From: an uncultured Pseudomonadota bacterium
GTDB taxonomy: Bacteria; Pseudomonadota; Gammaproteobacteria; Burkholderiales; SG8-39
Length of the DNA: 22,854 nt
Direction of reading: 5' to 3'
Assembly (NCBI GenBank): GCA_903909415.1
Contig: CAIVVS010000204.1
Location: forward strand, 1-22,854
In this document: piece by piece, positions 6,840 to 13,906 of the stretch
Layout: each line of letters begins with the position of its first letter
Position numbering within the stretch: position 1 is the first letter of the stretch
The notes under the pieces: model-generated
The model's database searches: none
The model's input: the letters and a program-made list of their open reading frames with translations, nothing else
Told to the model about the DNA's origin: nothing
Position numbers and translations under genes: made by a program

Positions 6840-7823
6840 CTACTTGAAATTCCAGTGGACCGGCGCCGCGCCAGCCACCGGGGAACGGAATACGCCCAGC
6901 GTGTCCCCGCCCAGCGACCCCAGGTAGACGGTGCGCAGGTCCGGGCCCCCGAAGGCCACGCTGGCGATGTTCTTCAGCACCCGCGTGGGCGTGTTCTGGA
7001 CGTCCTCGCGGGCCAGCGTGCGCTCGGTGAGCTTGCGTTCGACCATGTCCACGCGCGCCGGGTCGTTCTCCTGCATCACCACGTGGTGGCTGCCGTCGGG
7101 TGCGATGCGCACCAGCCGGTTGCTGACGATGCTCGCGGCCCACAGGTGGCCCTCGGCGTCGAAAGCGCCGCCGTCGACGAAGTCGCCGTGCCCGAAACGC
7201 GCGAACACCTCGCGCCCGGACAGGCTGCCGTCCTCGGCCACCCTGAAGCGCGAGATGCGGCGCGCGAAGGTCTCGATGACGTAGGCCTCGCGCTCATCCG
7301 GCGAGAGCCGCACCTCGTTGGCGAACCCCAGCCCGTCGGCGACGATGCGCGCGCCGGCACCGTCCAGCAGCACGAGGTATCCGTCCTCGAGGATGGGACC
7401 GCCCAGGGGCGAAAAGGCATGCGCGATCGGCCAGCGGCGTGTGGTGATGGTGATCCAGAGCCGGCCGCGGGAATCGAGGAGCACGAAGTTGGTGGCGGTC
7501 AGCGCCACGCCATCCACCTCGCGCAGCACCGCGGACAGCGCACCGTCGCGTCCCAGCCGCCACAGGCCGCCGCCCTCGCCCATGTTCGCGACGCGAAACG
7601 ACCCGTCCGGCATCAGGGCCAGGCCGTTCGGTATCCACGGCTTGCCGTCGACCTCGGACACCTCGCCTATCGTGTTCTGGGTGCCGTCGGGCGCGATGTG
7701 CATCACGCCATGCCCCATGTGCGCCACGTACAGGTCGCCGCTGGCCAGCGCCAGCACGCATTCGGGCCGCTTGAGGCCGCTCCCGAGGGAGCTGACCTGC
7801 TCCAGTCCTATCGTCAGCGCCAT
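6840..7823 (-). CDS. SMP-30/gluconolactonase/LRE family protein
   Basis: Six-bladed beta-propeller of the SMP-30 family, 327 aa, probably a Ca2+- or Zn2+-dependent lactonase or related hydrolase in the cytoplasm (no signal peptide). The four metal-ligand positions of the family can be matched: E21 (RPECVLA), N112 (TATNFVLL), N169 (GFANEVRLSPD) and D217 (FVDGGAFDAEGHLW). The start is two bases after the stop of the NicX-like gene, so translation is likely coupled; its own Shine-Dalgarno is weak. In a ring-cleavage operon a lactonase would open a lactone formed from the cleaved product; this role is inference from position. Substrate unknown. Confidence 0.87.
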   Translation of the reverse strand: MALTIGLEQVSSLGSGLKRPECVLALASGDLYVAHMGHGVMHIAPDGTQNTIGEVSEVDGKPWIPNGLALMPDGSFRVANMGEGGGLWRLGRDGALSAVLREVDGVALTATNFVLLDSRGRLWITITTRRWPIAHAFSPLGGPILEDGYLVLLDGAGARIVADGLGFANEVRLSPDEREAYVIETFARRISRFRVAEDGSLSGREVFARFGHGDFVDGGAFDAEGHLWAASIVSNRLVRIAPDGSHHVVMQENDPARVDMVERKLTERTLAREDVQNTPTRVLKNIASVAFGGPDLRTVYLGSLGGDTLGVFRSPVAGAAPVHWNFK

Positions 7824-7825
7824 GC

Positions 7826-8917
7826 TCAGACCCCGATGTTCGCGGCCTGCTCGAAGGCGCGTTCGCCCCCGGGCCAGCGCGCGGCGATCGCACGGTAGTC
7901 CTCGCCGTCAAACGCGCGCAGCCGCCCCTTGTCCCAGACCGCCTCGCCGTCCAGCGTGACGGTCGCGTCCACCACCGTGGCGGAGATCTCGCCCGGCACC
8001 TTCTCGCCCACCACGTGGAAGTGCAGGATGCGCGGGTTGCCGTGCGCCAGCAGCATCCATTGCTCCAGGCTCTGGGTCGCCCCGAACGCCACGCAGGCCT
8101 GCGGGTTCACGCCGGCGTGCCAGGAGTTAACGATGAACGGGTCCTTGCCATAGCGGGAGCCGATCTCGCCGAGGAACGCGGTGGCCTGCGCCACGGCTTC
8201 CGCGGGGCCGTCCCAGGACACGATCTTCCCGTCCTTGACGGTCGCCATCAGCGGCGCCTTCAGCGTGATGCCCTCGGTGCCGAGGTCGTGGGTGGACGAG
8301 GTCACGAACCACTTGAAGGCGATCTTCCCGCTGCCGCGCGGCGAAGGCACCGGCGAATGGGTGTCCATCGGGAACGAGCGTAGCGAGAATCCGGTCGGGT
8401 TCGCGTTCTTCGGGGGAGGCGGCATCTCGCCACTCATGTCCGTGCCCAGCGGGCAGGTCACCCGCCAGCGCTTGGCCGCGCCTATGCGCGCCACCAGCTT
8501 GTCCATTACCTCCAGCCACAGGCCGTTGGGCACGCGCGCGAACTCGGAATCCAGCACCGGCAGCGTCGCCGCGTAGTTCAGCACGCGCACCCCCGGCCCC
8601 TTGGCCGGGCGCAGGCGCAGCAGCGGCCCGATCTGGTGGTTGAAGATGGTGAGCGGCGAGGCCTCGATCGCGGCCATCACGTCATCGGGTATCGCCTCGG
8701 GTGACTCCGCGCGCGCCGGCCAGAGGCTGCGTACCTTCGCGCCCAGCGCGCGCGCCTGCTCCTCGAGGAACGCCACGACGGATGGGTCCACGCCCTTGCC
8801 ATGCTCGTTGATGAACAGGACCTCGCTGCCCGCCGTAATGCCGGCGCAGTTGACCAGCAGGTTGCGCGCGGCTGCCAGCCGCGCGGGGGTTGCTTCGAGT
8901 GCTGCCTGTGCGCCCAT
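7826..8917 (-). CDS. Aminopeptidase T (M29)-like / 2,5-dihydroxypyridine dioxygenase (NicX)-like metalloenzyme
   Basis: 363-aa cytoplasmic protein of the COG2309-like family, which includes M29 aminopeptidases and the ring-cleaving Fe(II) enzyme NicX of nicotinate breakdown. Potential metal residues are H267 in FIVNSWHAGVNPQ and H299/H301 in RILHFHVVGEKVPGE; further acidic residues in the middle domain (for example E215 in DLGTEGITLK) could complete the site. I cannot prove which chemistry it has. Association with an SMP-30 lactonase, a binding protein and an aromatic-type IclR regulator favours ring cleavage or hydrolysis over peptide cleavage (inference). The start at 8917 was chosen because GGAGG lies five bases upstream and the frame before it is non-conserved-looking. 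The gene leads a three-gene block and is preceded by a good promoter and an MhpR-like operator. Confidence 0.75.
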   Translation of the reverse strand: MGAQAALEATPARLAAARNLLVNCAGITAGSEVLFINEHGKGVDPSVVAFLEEQARALGAKVRSLWPARAESPEAIPDDVMAAIEASPLTIFNHQIGPLLRLRPAKGPGVRVLNYAATLPVLDSEFARVPNGLWLEVMDKLVARIGAAKRWRVTCPLGTDMSGEMPPPPKNANPTGFSLRSFPMDTHSPVPSPRGSGKIAFKWFVTSSTHDLGTEGITLKAPLMATVKDGKIVSWDGPAEAVAQATAFLGEIGSRYGKDPFIVNSWHAGVNPQACVAFGATQSLEQWMLLAHGNPRILHFHVVGEKVPGEISATVVDATVTLDGEAVWDKGRLRAFDGEDYRAIAARWPGGERAFEQAANIGV

Positions 8918-8935
8918 GTCGCCTCCAAGATGTGT

Positions 8936-8959
8936 CCCCCGCCCTCCTTGCTGCGGGGG
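8936..8959 (-). other. GC hairpin in the predicted leader of the NicX-like operon
   Basis: A 7-bp stem (CCCCCGC/GCGGGGG) closes a 10-base loop that reads AGCAAGGAGG on the minus strand, so the loop displays a Shine-Dalgarno-like sequence. It lies 18 bases upstream of the start codon within the predicted 50-base leader. It may influence translation or RNA stability; no function is shown. Confidence 0.35.
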
Positions 8960-8974
8960 CGGTCGATGCGGCGC

Positions 8975-9004
8975 AGTATTCGCAACCGCACGCGCACGGG
9001 TCAA
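8975..9004 (-). promoter_or_regulatory. Predicted sigma-70 promoter of the NicX-like operon
   Basis: On the minus strand TTGACC (9004-8999, 5/6 to the -35 consensus) is followed after 18 bases by AATACT (8980-8975, 4/6 to the -10 consensus). Transcription would begin near 8968, leaving a leader of about 50 bases before the ATG at 8917. The nearby MhpR-like site would be centred about 60 bases upstream of that start. Confidence 0.5.
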
Positions 9005-9020
9005 GCAAGCCAGGTACTTG

Positions 9021-9036
9021 GGTGCACCAGGTGCAC
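9021..9036 (-). promoter_or_regulatory. MhpR-type (IclR family) operator candidate
   Basis: Two head-to-tail copies of the self-complementary GGTGCAC motif separated to form a 17-bp-class palindrome. Read on the minus strand, the 15-base core GTGCACCTGGTGCAC is, as I recall it, identical to the core of the E. coli MhpR operator upstream of mhpABCDFE. It lies between the divergent IclR gene and the NicX-like operon, about 60 bases upstream of the predicted transcription start, similar to the activator position reported in E. coli. The adjacent IclR protein is the obvious partner. Confidence 0.65.
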
Positions 9037-9166
9037 GTGGTGGCGTGCTGCATTGCGCCATCGAGAACATCCGGTCGCATGCCCATGGACGAAAGGCATG
9101 AACCGGGTCGATGGTTTGGCGCACGCCACCGGAACATGCTGCGGCGCACCCACGCAACCGGCAACA

Positions 9167-9174
9167 GGTGCACC
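9167..9174 (+). promoter_or_regulatory. Single GGTGCACC element before the IclR gene
   Basis: One copy of the self-complementary octamer GGTGCACC, 23 bases upstream of the IclR start codon. It matches half of the operator candidate at 9021-9036 and could be an autoregulatory site. The same octamer also occurs by chance inside two coding regions in this window, so the evidence is weak. Confidence 0.25.
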
Positions 9175-9197
9175 GCACTGCGCTAGTCTGTGCCCCG

Positions 9198-10022
9198 ATG
9201 AATGCGACCCGGACACGCGGCGTGAAGCCTGCGCGCTACAAGCACGTGCGGGGCCTTGCGCGCGGCCTGGACGTGCTCGCGGCCATGAACCGCTCGGAGG
9301 GAGGCTTCGTCCGCATCACCGAACTCGCCACCCTGCTCGGCATGCACCGCACCACGGTCAAGCGCCTGCTGGAGACCCTGGCGCAGGAAGGCTACGTGCG
9401 ACGCAGCGAATCCGACGAGCGCTATGTGCTCACGATGAGAGTCCGCGAGCTGTCCGATGGCTTTACCGACGATGAGTGGGTGGGACAGGCAGCCGCGCCG
9501 GTGCTGGGCGAGCTGCTGCAGGAAATCGTCTGGCCGAACGACATCGCCACCCTCGACGGGGATGCGATGGTGATACGCGAGACCACGCACCGCTTCAGCC
9601 CGCTGGCCTTCCACCGCGCCATCGTCGGGCTGCGCCTGCCGCTGCTTCGCTCGGCGATGGGCCGCGCGCACCTCGCCTTCTGCCCGCGGGGGGAGCGCCA
9701 GGAACTGTTGCGCATGCTGCGCGAGCGCAACGACGACGAGGGAACGCTGGCCCGCAACCGCGGATACGTCCGCACCATCCTGGACGAAACGCTGGCGCGC
9801 GGCTATGCCGTGAGCGATCCGCACTGGCAGGACAGCCGCCGGGTCGCGGCGATCGCCGTGCCCATCCTCACCGGCAGCGGGACCGCGCGGCGGGTGGCAG
9901 CCTGCCTGTCGGCCGTGTACCTGGAGCGCGCCGTGCCGCACGCGCAGGCCGCCCGTCGCTTCGTCCCGCGGCTGCAGGCGGCCGCGAAACGCATCACGGA
10001 ACGCCTCGCCCGGCGCGGCTGA
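9198..10022 (+). CDS. IclR family transcriptional regulator (MhpR-like)
   Basis: 274-aa regulator. Residues 18-80 form the N-terminal winged helix-turn-helix: RGLARGLDVLAAMNR, then RITELATLLGMHRTTVKRLLETLAQEGYVRR, the IclR recognition region. Residues about 95-274 are the IclR effector-binding (GAF-like) domain, ending in AVYLERAVPHAQAARRFVPRLQAAAKRI. The RGLARGLDVL opening resembles MhpR and other aromatic-acid activators of the family. The ATG at 9198 is chosen because the domain begins soon after it; no clear Shine-Dalgarno is present. It is divergent from the NicX-like operon across a 280-bp gap that holds an MhpR-like operator, so it probably activates that operon in response to an aromatic effector (inference). 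It ends 58 bp from the convergent FAD monooxygenase gene. Confidence 0.93.
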   Translation: MNATRTRGVKPARYKHVRGLARGLDVLAAMNRSEGGFVRITELATLLGMHRTTVKRLLETLAQEGYVRRSESDERYVLTMRVRELSDGFTDDEWVGQAAAPVLGELLQEIVWPNDIATLDGDAMVIRETTHRFSPLAFHRAIVGLRLPLLRSAMGRAHLAFCPRGERQELLRMLRERNDDEGTLARNRGYVRTILDETLARGYAVSDPHWQDSRRVAAIAVPILTGSGTARRVAACLSAVYLERAVPHAQAARRFVPRLQAAAKRITERLARRG

Positions 10023-10034
10023 ATCCGGCTGCGC

Positions 10035-10079
10035 TCCGTGGGTCCGTCCGGCTCAGGCCCTGGACCAGGCGACCACGGA
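10035..10079. terminator. Weak dyad between convergent IclR and FAD monooxygenase genes
   Basis: Arms TCCGTGG (10035-10041) and CCACGGA (10073-10079) enclose 31 bases that contain the smaller palindrome CCTGGACCAGG. It fills the 58-bp gap between convergent stops and could fold in both transcripts. There is no T-tract on either strand, so it is at best an atypical bidirectional terminator. Confidence 0.25.
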
Positions 10080-10080
10080 C

Positions 10081-11295
10081 TCAGGCGATCTGGTTGGCGT
10101 CATGCACGCTGGCGATCAGCGAAGCGCGCATCAGGAACTGCTTGTGGCGCACCGGGTCGTTGCAGATGTCGCGCAGCTCGTCCAGCGCCTGCTTGCGGAT
10201 CACCGGGTCGCGCTCTTCCAGCCGGCGCTTGTTGGTCACGGTCTGCTGCTGCACGTAGGCCACGTTCAGCGGGCGGCGGCGGCGGTCGTAGCGGCCGAGG
10301 ATCTCCTCGCCGGCGCGGCCGGTCTGCATCATGTCCAGCAGCTCGGCCAGTTCCATGCCGTCATGCACGCCGCTGTTCAGGCCCAGGCCGCCGGCCGGGT
10401 TGTTCACGTGGGCGGCGTCGCCCGCGAGGAACATGCGCCCGTTGCGGAAGTTCGCCGCCACGCGCTGGTGGAACTTGTAGTAGCCGCGGTAGCGGATCTC
10501 GTAGGGCTCGTCCTTGGGCCAGAAATGCTGCAGGCGCGCCTGCAGCGACTTCTCCGACAGCAGTTCCTCGTCGGACTCGTTGGAGGTGGCCGGTGACACC
10601 ACGCGCCACATGCCCTTCATGTCGTTGCCCGCGACCTTGAACAGCAGCACGAAGCGCTCCGGGTCGGCGAAGTAGTTCCGGTTGGACACGCCGAACTTCT
10701 TCTCGAAGTCGAAGGGCGTGGTCATGCCCACGAAGCGTTCCTCGAAGGTGTAGCCCTCGAACTCGACCTCGGCGGCCTTGCGCACCAGGCTCCTCGCCCC
10801 GTCGGTGCCGACCAGGTAGTCGCCGGTGAAGCGCGCCTTCCCGTCGGGGGTGGAACACTCGGCCCACACGCCCTTGTCGTCCTGCCCCACGGCGATGACC
10901 TCGTGCTTGCGCAACACCTTCGCATGCGGGTACTCGCGCAGCTTGGCCTCGCAGATCGCCACGGTCTTGTGGGACTCGCACTGCACCGCATAGGGCCGGT
11001 TGGTCTCCCCCTTGAGGCAGGAGAAATCGAACTCGGCGACCAGCTCGCCGGTGAGCCGGTCCCAGTGCTGGAAGCGCTGCGAGATCAGGCCCTGGGCCAC
11101 CACCTCGTCGCCCACGCCCAGCGTGTCCAGCATGTCCAGGGTCGAGGCGTGCGTGGTCGCGGCGCGCGGCTTCTCGTCGTAGACCTCGTCGGTCTCCAGC
11201 ACGGTGACCTCGATGCCCTTTTGCGCGAACGCCAGCGCGGTCACCAACCCGACCGGGCCGGCCCCCACCATCAGTACCTTCAACGGCTTGGACAT
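10081..11295 (-). CDS. FAD-dependent aromatic monooxygenase (PheA/TfdB/MhpA type)
   Basis: Class A flavoprotein hydroxylase, 404 aa. It would use NAD(P)H and O2 to add a hydroxyl to an activated (usually phenolic) ring. Residues 11-16 are GAGPVG of the FAD-binding Rossmann fold, with E34 at the end of the second strand. GTDGARS (163-169) is the DG motif, and FLAGDAAHVNNPAGGLGLN (289-307) is the GD motif with its FAD-contacting Asp293. Start 11295 is preferred over ATG 11313 because AAGGA lies six bases upstream and the glycine motif is then at the usual depth. It is the last gene of the long minus-strand run, 60 bp after the glycosyltransferase-like gene. Shorter than MhpA (about 550 aa) and without the C-terminal thioredoxin-like domain of phenol hydroxylases. 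Substrate unknown. Confidence 0.9.
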   Translation of the reverse strand: MSKPLKVLMVGAGPVGLVTALAFAQKGIEVTVLETDEVYDEKPRAATTHASTLDMLDTLGVGDEVVAQGLISQRFQHWDRLTGELVAEFDFSCLKGETNRPYAVQCESHKTVAICEAKLREYPHAKVLRKHEVIAVGQDDKGVWAECSTPDGKARFTGDYLVGTDGARSLVRKAAEVEFEGYTFEERFVGMTTPFDFEKKFGVSNRNYFADPERFVLLFKVAGNDMKGMWRVVSPATSNESDEELLSEKSLQARLQHFWPKDEPYEIRYRGYYKFHQRVAANFRNGRMFLAGDAAHVNNPAGGLGLNSGVHDGMELAELLDMMQTGRAGEEILGRYDRRRRPLNVAYVQQQTVTNKRRLEERDPVIRKQALDELRDICNDPVRHKQFLMRASLIASVHDANQIA

Positions 11296-11355
11296 TGCTT
11301 CCTTCTCATTCATCGGTATGCCGCGACAGCACGGCGGCTGGACTTCATTTCCGGC

Positions 11356-12429
11356 TCATTTTCTCAAATCCGCGAGCAGCGTGCGCCATTGCGCGCCGAC
11401 CGCGGCGGGCGAGAATTCCTGCTCCGCGCGCGCCTGGCCGCCGATCACCCGCACCAGCGCGTCCGAGGGATGCGCGAGCGCCCATTCGATGCCTTCGACC
11501 GGATTGTCCCCCACCCATGCGTGGCGCGAGAACTCCAGATAGCTCGGGATGGCGCCCGCCACCGGCAGCCGCCCCGCCCACAGCGCGGCCAGCAGCCGGT
11601 TGGCGCTAGCGGTGGCGCTGCGCGGATTGCCATGGTCCGTGGGCAGCAGCACCAGGTCGCAGGCGGCGAGCTCGCGCGCCATCGCCTCACGCGACCAGGC
11701 CTTCAGCGTGGCCGGCACGCCGGCGGCCACCAGGCTGGCCACGCCCCGCTCCACTTCCGCGACGGGGTCCATCAGCACGACCAGCGACACCGGCTGGCGC
11801 TTCGCGAGGCGCGCGAGCCCGTCCTGCCAGCGCATCAGCGCACGGAAGGTCGCGACCTGCCCGCCGTACCAGAGCAGGCGCGCGGGTTCGGGCCGCTTGC
11901 CCACCCAGCGCGACCACCACGGCGCGCGCCGCGCGCGCAGGGCCGGCTCGCCGCGCCCGCCCTCGACCGGGTCCGGAATCAGGATCGCATCGCGCGCCGC
12001 GTGTTCGTGCACCAGGCTCACCAGTGCCGCCGAACTTACCGTCACCGCATCAGCCACCGCGAGCATCTGCAGCGCAAAATCGCGCCGCGGGTCATCGAAC
12101 AGGTCGTCGGTCTGGTCGAAGACGATGGCGCAGCCGCGCGCCTTGAGCTCGCGCGCGGCCCGCAGGTAGCGCGCCGAATCGGCATCGCGCGCATCGCCAT
12201 ACCAGTAGGGCTTGGCGAACACCGCGATGTCCGGCGGGCCGTCGATCCCATCCACGGCCGATTTTCCCGGGGCAAGCGACACCAGCAGCGAAGACACGCC
12301 CTCGCGCGCCAGTTCCCGCGCCGGGATGCCGACGCGCAGGCGCATGCCGGCCATCACGCTGTCGGCGGCGAAGCCGATGTCATCGCTGGCCATCGCACGC
12401 CCGAGGTCCAAGAACCAGGCCACGCGCAT
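11356..12429 (-). CDS. Glycosyltransferase-like (GT-B fold) protein
   Basis: 357-aa protein that looks like a GT-B type glycosyltransferase of the GT1/GT4 kind. The N-terminal half has alternating strand-helix pattern with VFDQTDDLFDDPR (about 117-129), a segment typical of such proteins. The C-terminal half has LLWYGG (about 200), ELAACDLVLLPTDHG, and ANRLLAALWAGRLPVAGAIPSYLEF, the usual nucleotide-sugar site region. The final catalytic E-x7-E pattern of GT4 is not clearly present, so enzymatic activity is uncertain. The start at 12429 has GAGG eight bases upstream, within the stop codon region of the EamA gene seven bases away, so it appears translationally linked. A glycosyltransferase is unexpected in an aromatic catabolic operon; it could be a chance neighbour. 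Confidence 0.6.
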   Translation of the reverse strand: MRVAWFLDLGRAMASDDIGFAADSVMAGMRLRVGIPARELAREGVSSLLVSLAPGKSAVDGIDGPPDIAVFAKPYWYGDARDADSARYLRAARELKARGCAIVFDQTDDLFDDPRRDFALQMLAVADAVTVSSAALVSLVHEHAARDAILIPDPVEGGRGEPALRARRAPWWSRWVGKRPEPARLLWYGGQVATFRALMRWQDGLARLAKRQPVSLVVLMDPVAEVERGVASLVAAGVPATLKAWSREAMARELAACDLVLLPTDHGNPRSATASANRLLAALWAGRLPVAGAIPSYLEFSRHAWVGDNPVEGIEWALAHPSDALVRVIGGQARAEQEFSPAAVGAQWRTLLADLRK

Positions 12430-12436
12430 CGTTGCC

Positions 12437-13342
12437 TCAGGCCTTTGCGATGCCGGGCATGCGCACAAGGCCGGTCACCAGCGCCGTGCCCATCAGGATC
12501 ACCGCGCCGCCAGCCAGCATCTGCAGCGTGATCGCCTCGTCCAGCAACAGCGCGCCGAAGCCCATGCCGAACACCGGCACCATGAACAGGATGGTCACCG
12601 ACTTCACCGCGCCGATGCGCGCGATCAACCGGAAGTACAGCAGGTAGGCCCAGCCGGTGCTGACCAGGCCCATGCCCAGTACCGCGAGCCAGACGTTCAG
12701 CGACAGCGGTTCCTGCGGCCAGTCGATCGCGACGAAGGGCGCGAGCGCCAGGGTCGCGCCGATCTGGCTGCCCAGCGCCACCTGGATGGACGGCACCTCG
12801 CGCAGGTAGCGGCGCGGGAAATTGGCGCCGAAGGCAAACCCGACCGCGCCCATCAGCGCCGCCGCCACCCGCAGGCCGTCGCCGCCCTCGCGGAACAGCG
12901 GCTTGCCCCAGACCAGCAGCACCACGCCGGCAAAGCCGATGGCGATGCCGAGGATGGCCTGGCGCGACAGGCGCTCGCCCATCCACACCCGCGCCACCAG
13001 TGCCGCGAACAGCGGCGAGGTCGCGTTGATCAGGGTGCCGAAGCCTGTGGTCAGCACGCCGAAGGCGTAGCCGAACATCACGAAGGGCATGGCCGAGTTG
13101 AACACGCCCAGCACCAGCGCGGGCCGCGCGCTCCCCGCCACGCCGCGCAGTGCCGTGGCCAGCCCGCCATGCCAGGGCATCACCGCCGCGAGGAAGGCCG
13201 CGCCCAGCAACACCCGCAGGAAGGCCATGGACCACGGACCGAGCGAAGGCGCGGCGGCACGCATCAGCATGAAGCCGCCGCCCCAGATCGCCGCCAGCAG
13301 CAGCATGTCCACCAAGTCGCGAACCCGCATGCCGGCCATCAT
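12437..13342 (-). CDS. EamA/DMT family transporter
   Basis: Inner-membrane drug/metabolite transporter superfamily protein, 301 aa, with about ten hydrophobic segments in two EamA repeats. The first repeat includes LLLAAIWGGGFMLMRAAAP and a PLFAALVARVWMGERLSRQAILGIAIGFAGVVLL end; the second includes SVTILFMVPVFGMGFGALLLDEAITLQMLAGGAVILMG split by the usual conserved E. The common fold of the second repeat ends at residue about 290. Start is taken at 13342; ATGs at 13339 and 13330 are equally possible because none has a clear Shine-Dalgarno. It follows the 2Fe-2S gene by 25 bp. In this setting it might export a metabolite or import a substrate; direction and cargo are not known. Confidence 0.88.
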   Translation of the reverse strand: MMAGMRVRDLVDMLLLAAIWGGGFMLMRAAAPSLGPWSMAFLRVLLGAAFLAAVMPWHGGLATALRGVAGSARPALVLGVFNSAMPFVMFGYAFGVLTTGFGTLINATSPLFAALVARVWMGERLSRQAILGIAIGFAGVVLLVWGKPLFREGGDGLRVAAALMGAVGFAFGANFPRRYLREVPSIQVALGSQIGATLALAPFVAIDWPQEPLSLNVWLAVLGMGLVSTGWAYLLYFRLIARIGAVKSVTILFMVPVFGMGFGALLLDEAITLQMLAGGAVILMGTALVTGLVRMPGIAKA

Positions 13343-13367
13343 CGCATCCGGCGCGCGGGAGCCAGGA

Positions 13368-13901
13368 TCAAACCACCTTGGTGGGCGTGGCAGGAGCCCG
13401 CAGCCTGCGCGCGGCGACCTCGGCGATCGCCGAGACGATGGCGTGGTAGCCGGTGCAGCGGCAGTAGTTGCCGGAGATGTGCTCTCGGATGGCAGCACGG
13501 TCCAAGGTGGGTTTGCGATCCAGCAGTTCCTGTCCGCACATCAGCATGCCCGGTGTGCAGTAGCCGCATTGCAACGCGTTGTGGCGCACGAAGGCGTCCT
13601 GCAGTTCCGCCAGCTCGCCGGAGGCGGTCAGTCCCTCCAGCGTGTCCACCCGCGCGCCCTGCAGGCTGGCGGCCAGCACCAGGCAGCCGCGCACGATGTC
13701 ACCGTTCACCCGCAGCGTGCAGGCACCGCACACGCCGTGCTCGCAGCCGACGTGGCTGGCGGTGAGGTCCAGCTCGTTGCGCAGGAAATCCACCAGGTGC
13801 ATGCGCGCATCCACCCGGCGCGTGACGTCGCGCCCGTTGATGCGGATCGTGACCTCGGGTTCGAGTTCGGCGGCCGGCAGCAGGGAATTCGAATTATTCA
13901 T
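13368..13901 (-). CDS. Molybdenum hydroxylase 2Fe-2S subunit (CoxS/XdhC-type small subunit)
   Basis: Iron-sulfur subunit of the xanthine dehydrogenase family, 177 aa, passing electrons from the molybdenum centre to FAD. The plant-type cluster ligands are C53, C58, C61 (CEHGVCGAC) and C73; the second cluster, in the helical domain, uses C112, C115 (CGYCTPGM) and C147, C149 (CRCTGY). All eight cysteines are present, so both clusters should form. The start is five bases after the stop of the FAD-subunit gene, in an AT-rich patch (TGATATATATG) with no Shine-Dalgarno, so translation probably depends on coupling. It belongs with the large subunit at 16407-18821 and the FAD subunit next to it. Confidence 0.93.
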   Translation of the reverse strand: MNNSNSLLPAAELEPEVTIRINGRDVTRRVDARMHLVDFLRNELDLTASHVGCEHGVCGACTLRVNGDIVRGCLVLAASLQGARVDTLEGLTASGELAELQDAFVRHNALQCGYCTPGMLMCGQELLDRKPTLDRAAIREHISGNYCRCTGYHAIVSAIAEVAARRLRAPATPTKVV

Positions 13902-13906
13902 ATATA

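Noticed and set aside
8918..9178. N-terminal extension of the NicX-like frame up to 9178
   Set aside because: It would overlap the predicted promoter and operator, has a Cys/Arg-rich sequence unlike the family, and ATG 8917 has a strong ribosome site.
12212..13765. A 517-codon plus-strand open frame
   Set aside because: Antisense to the glycosyltransferase-like, EamA and 2Fe-2S genes and compositionally a shadow, with no recognisable domain.
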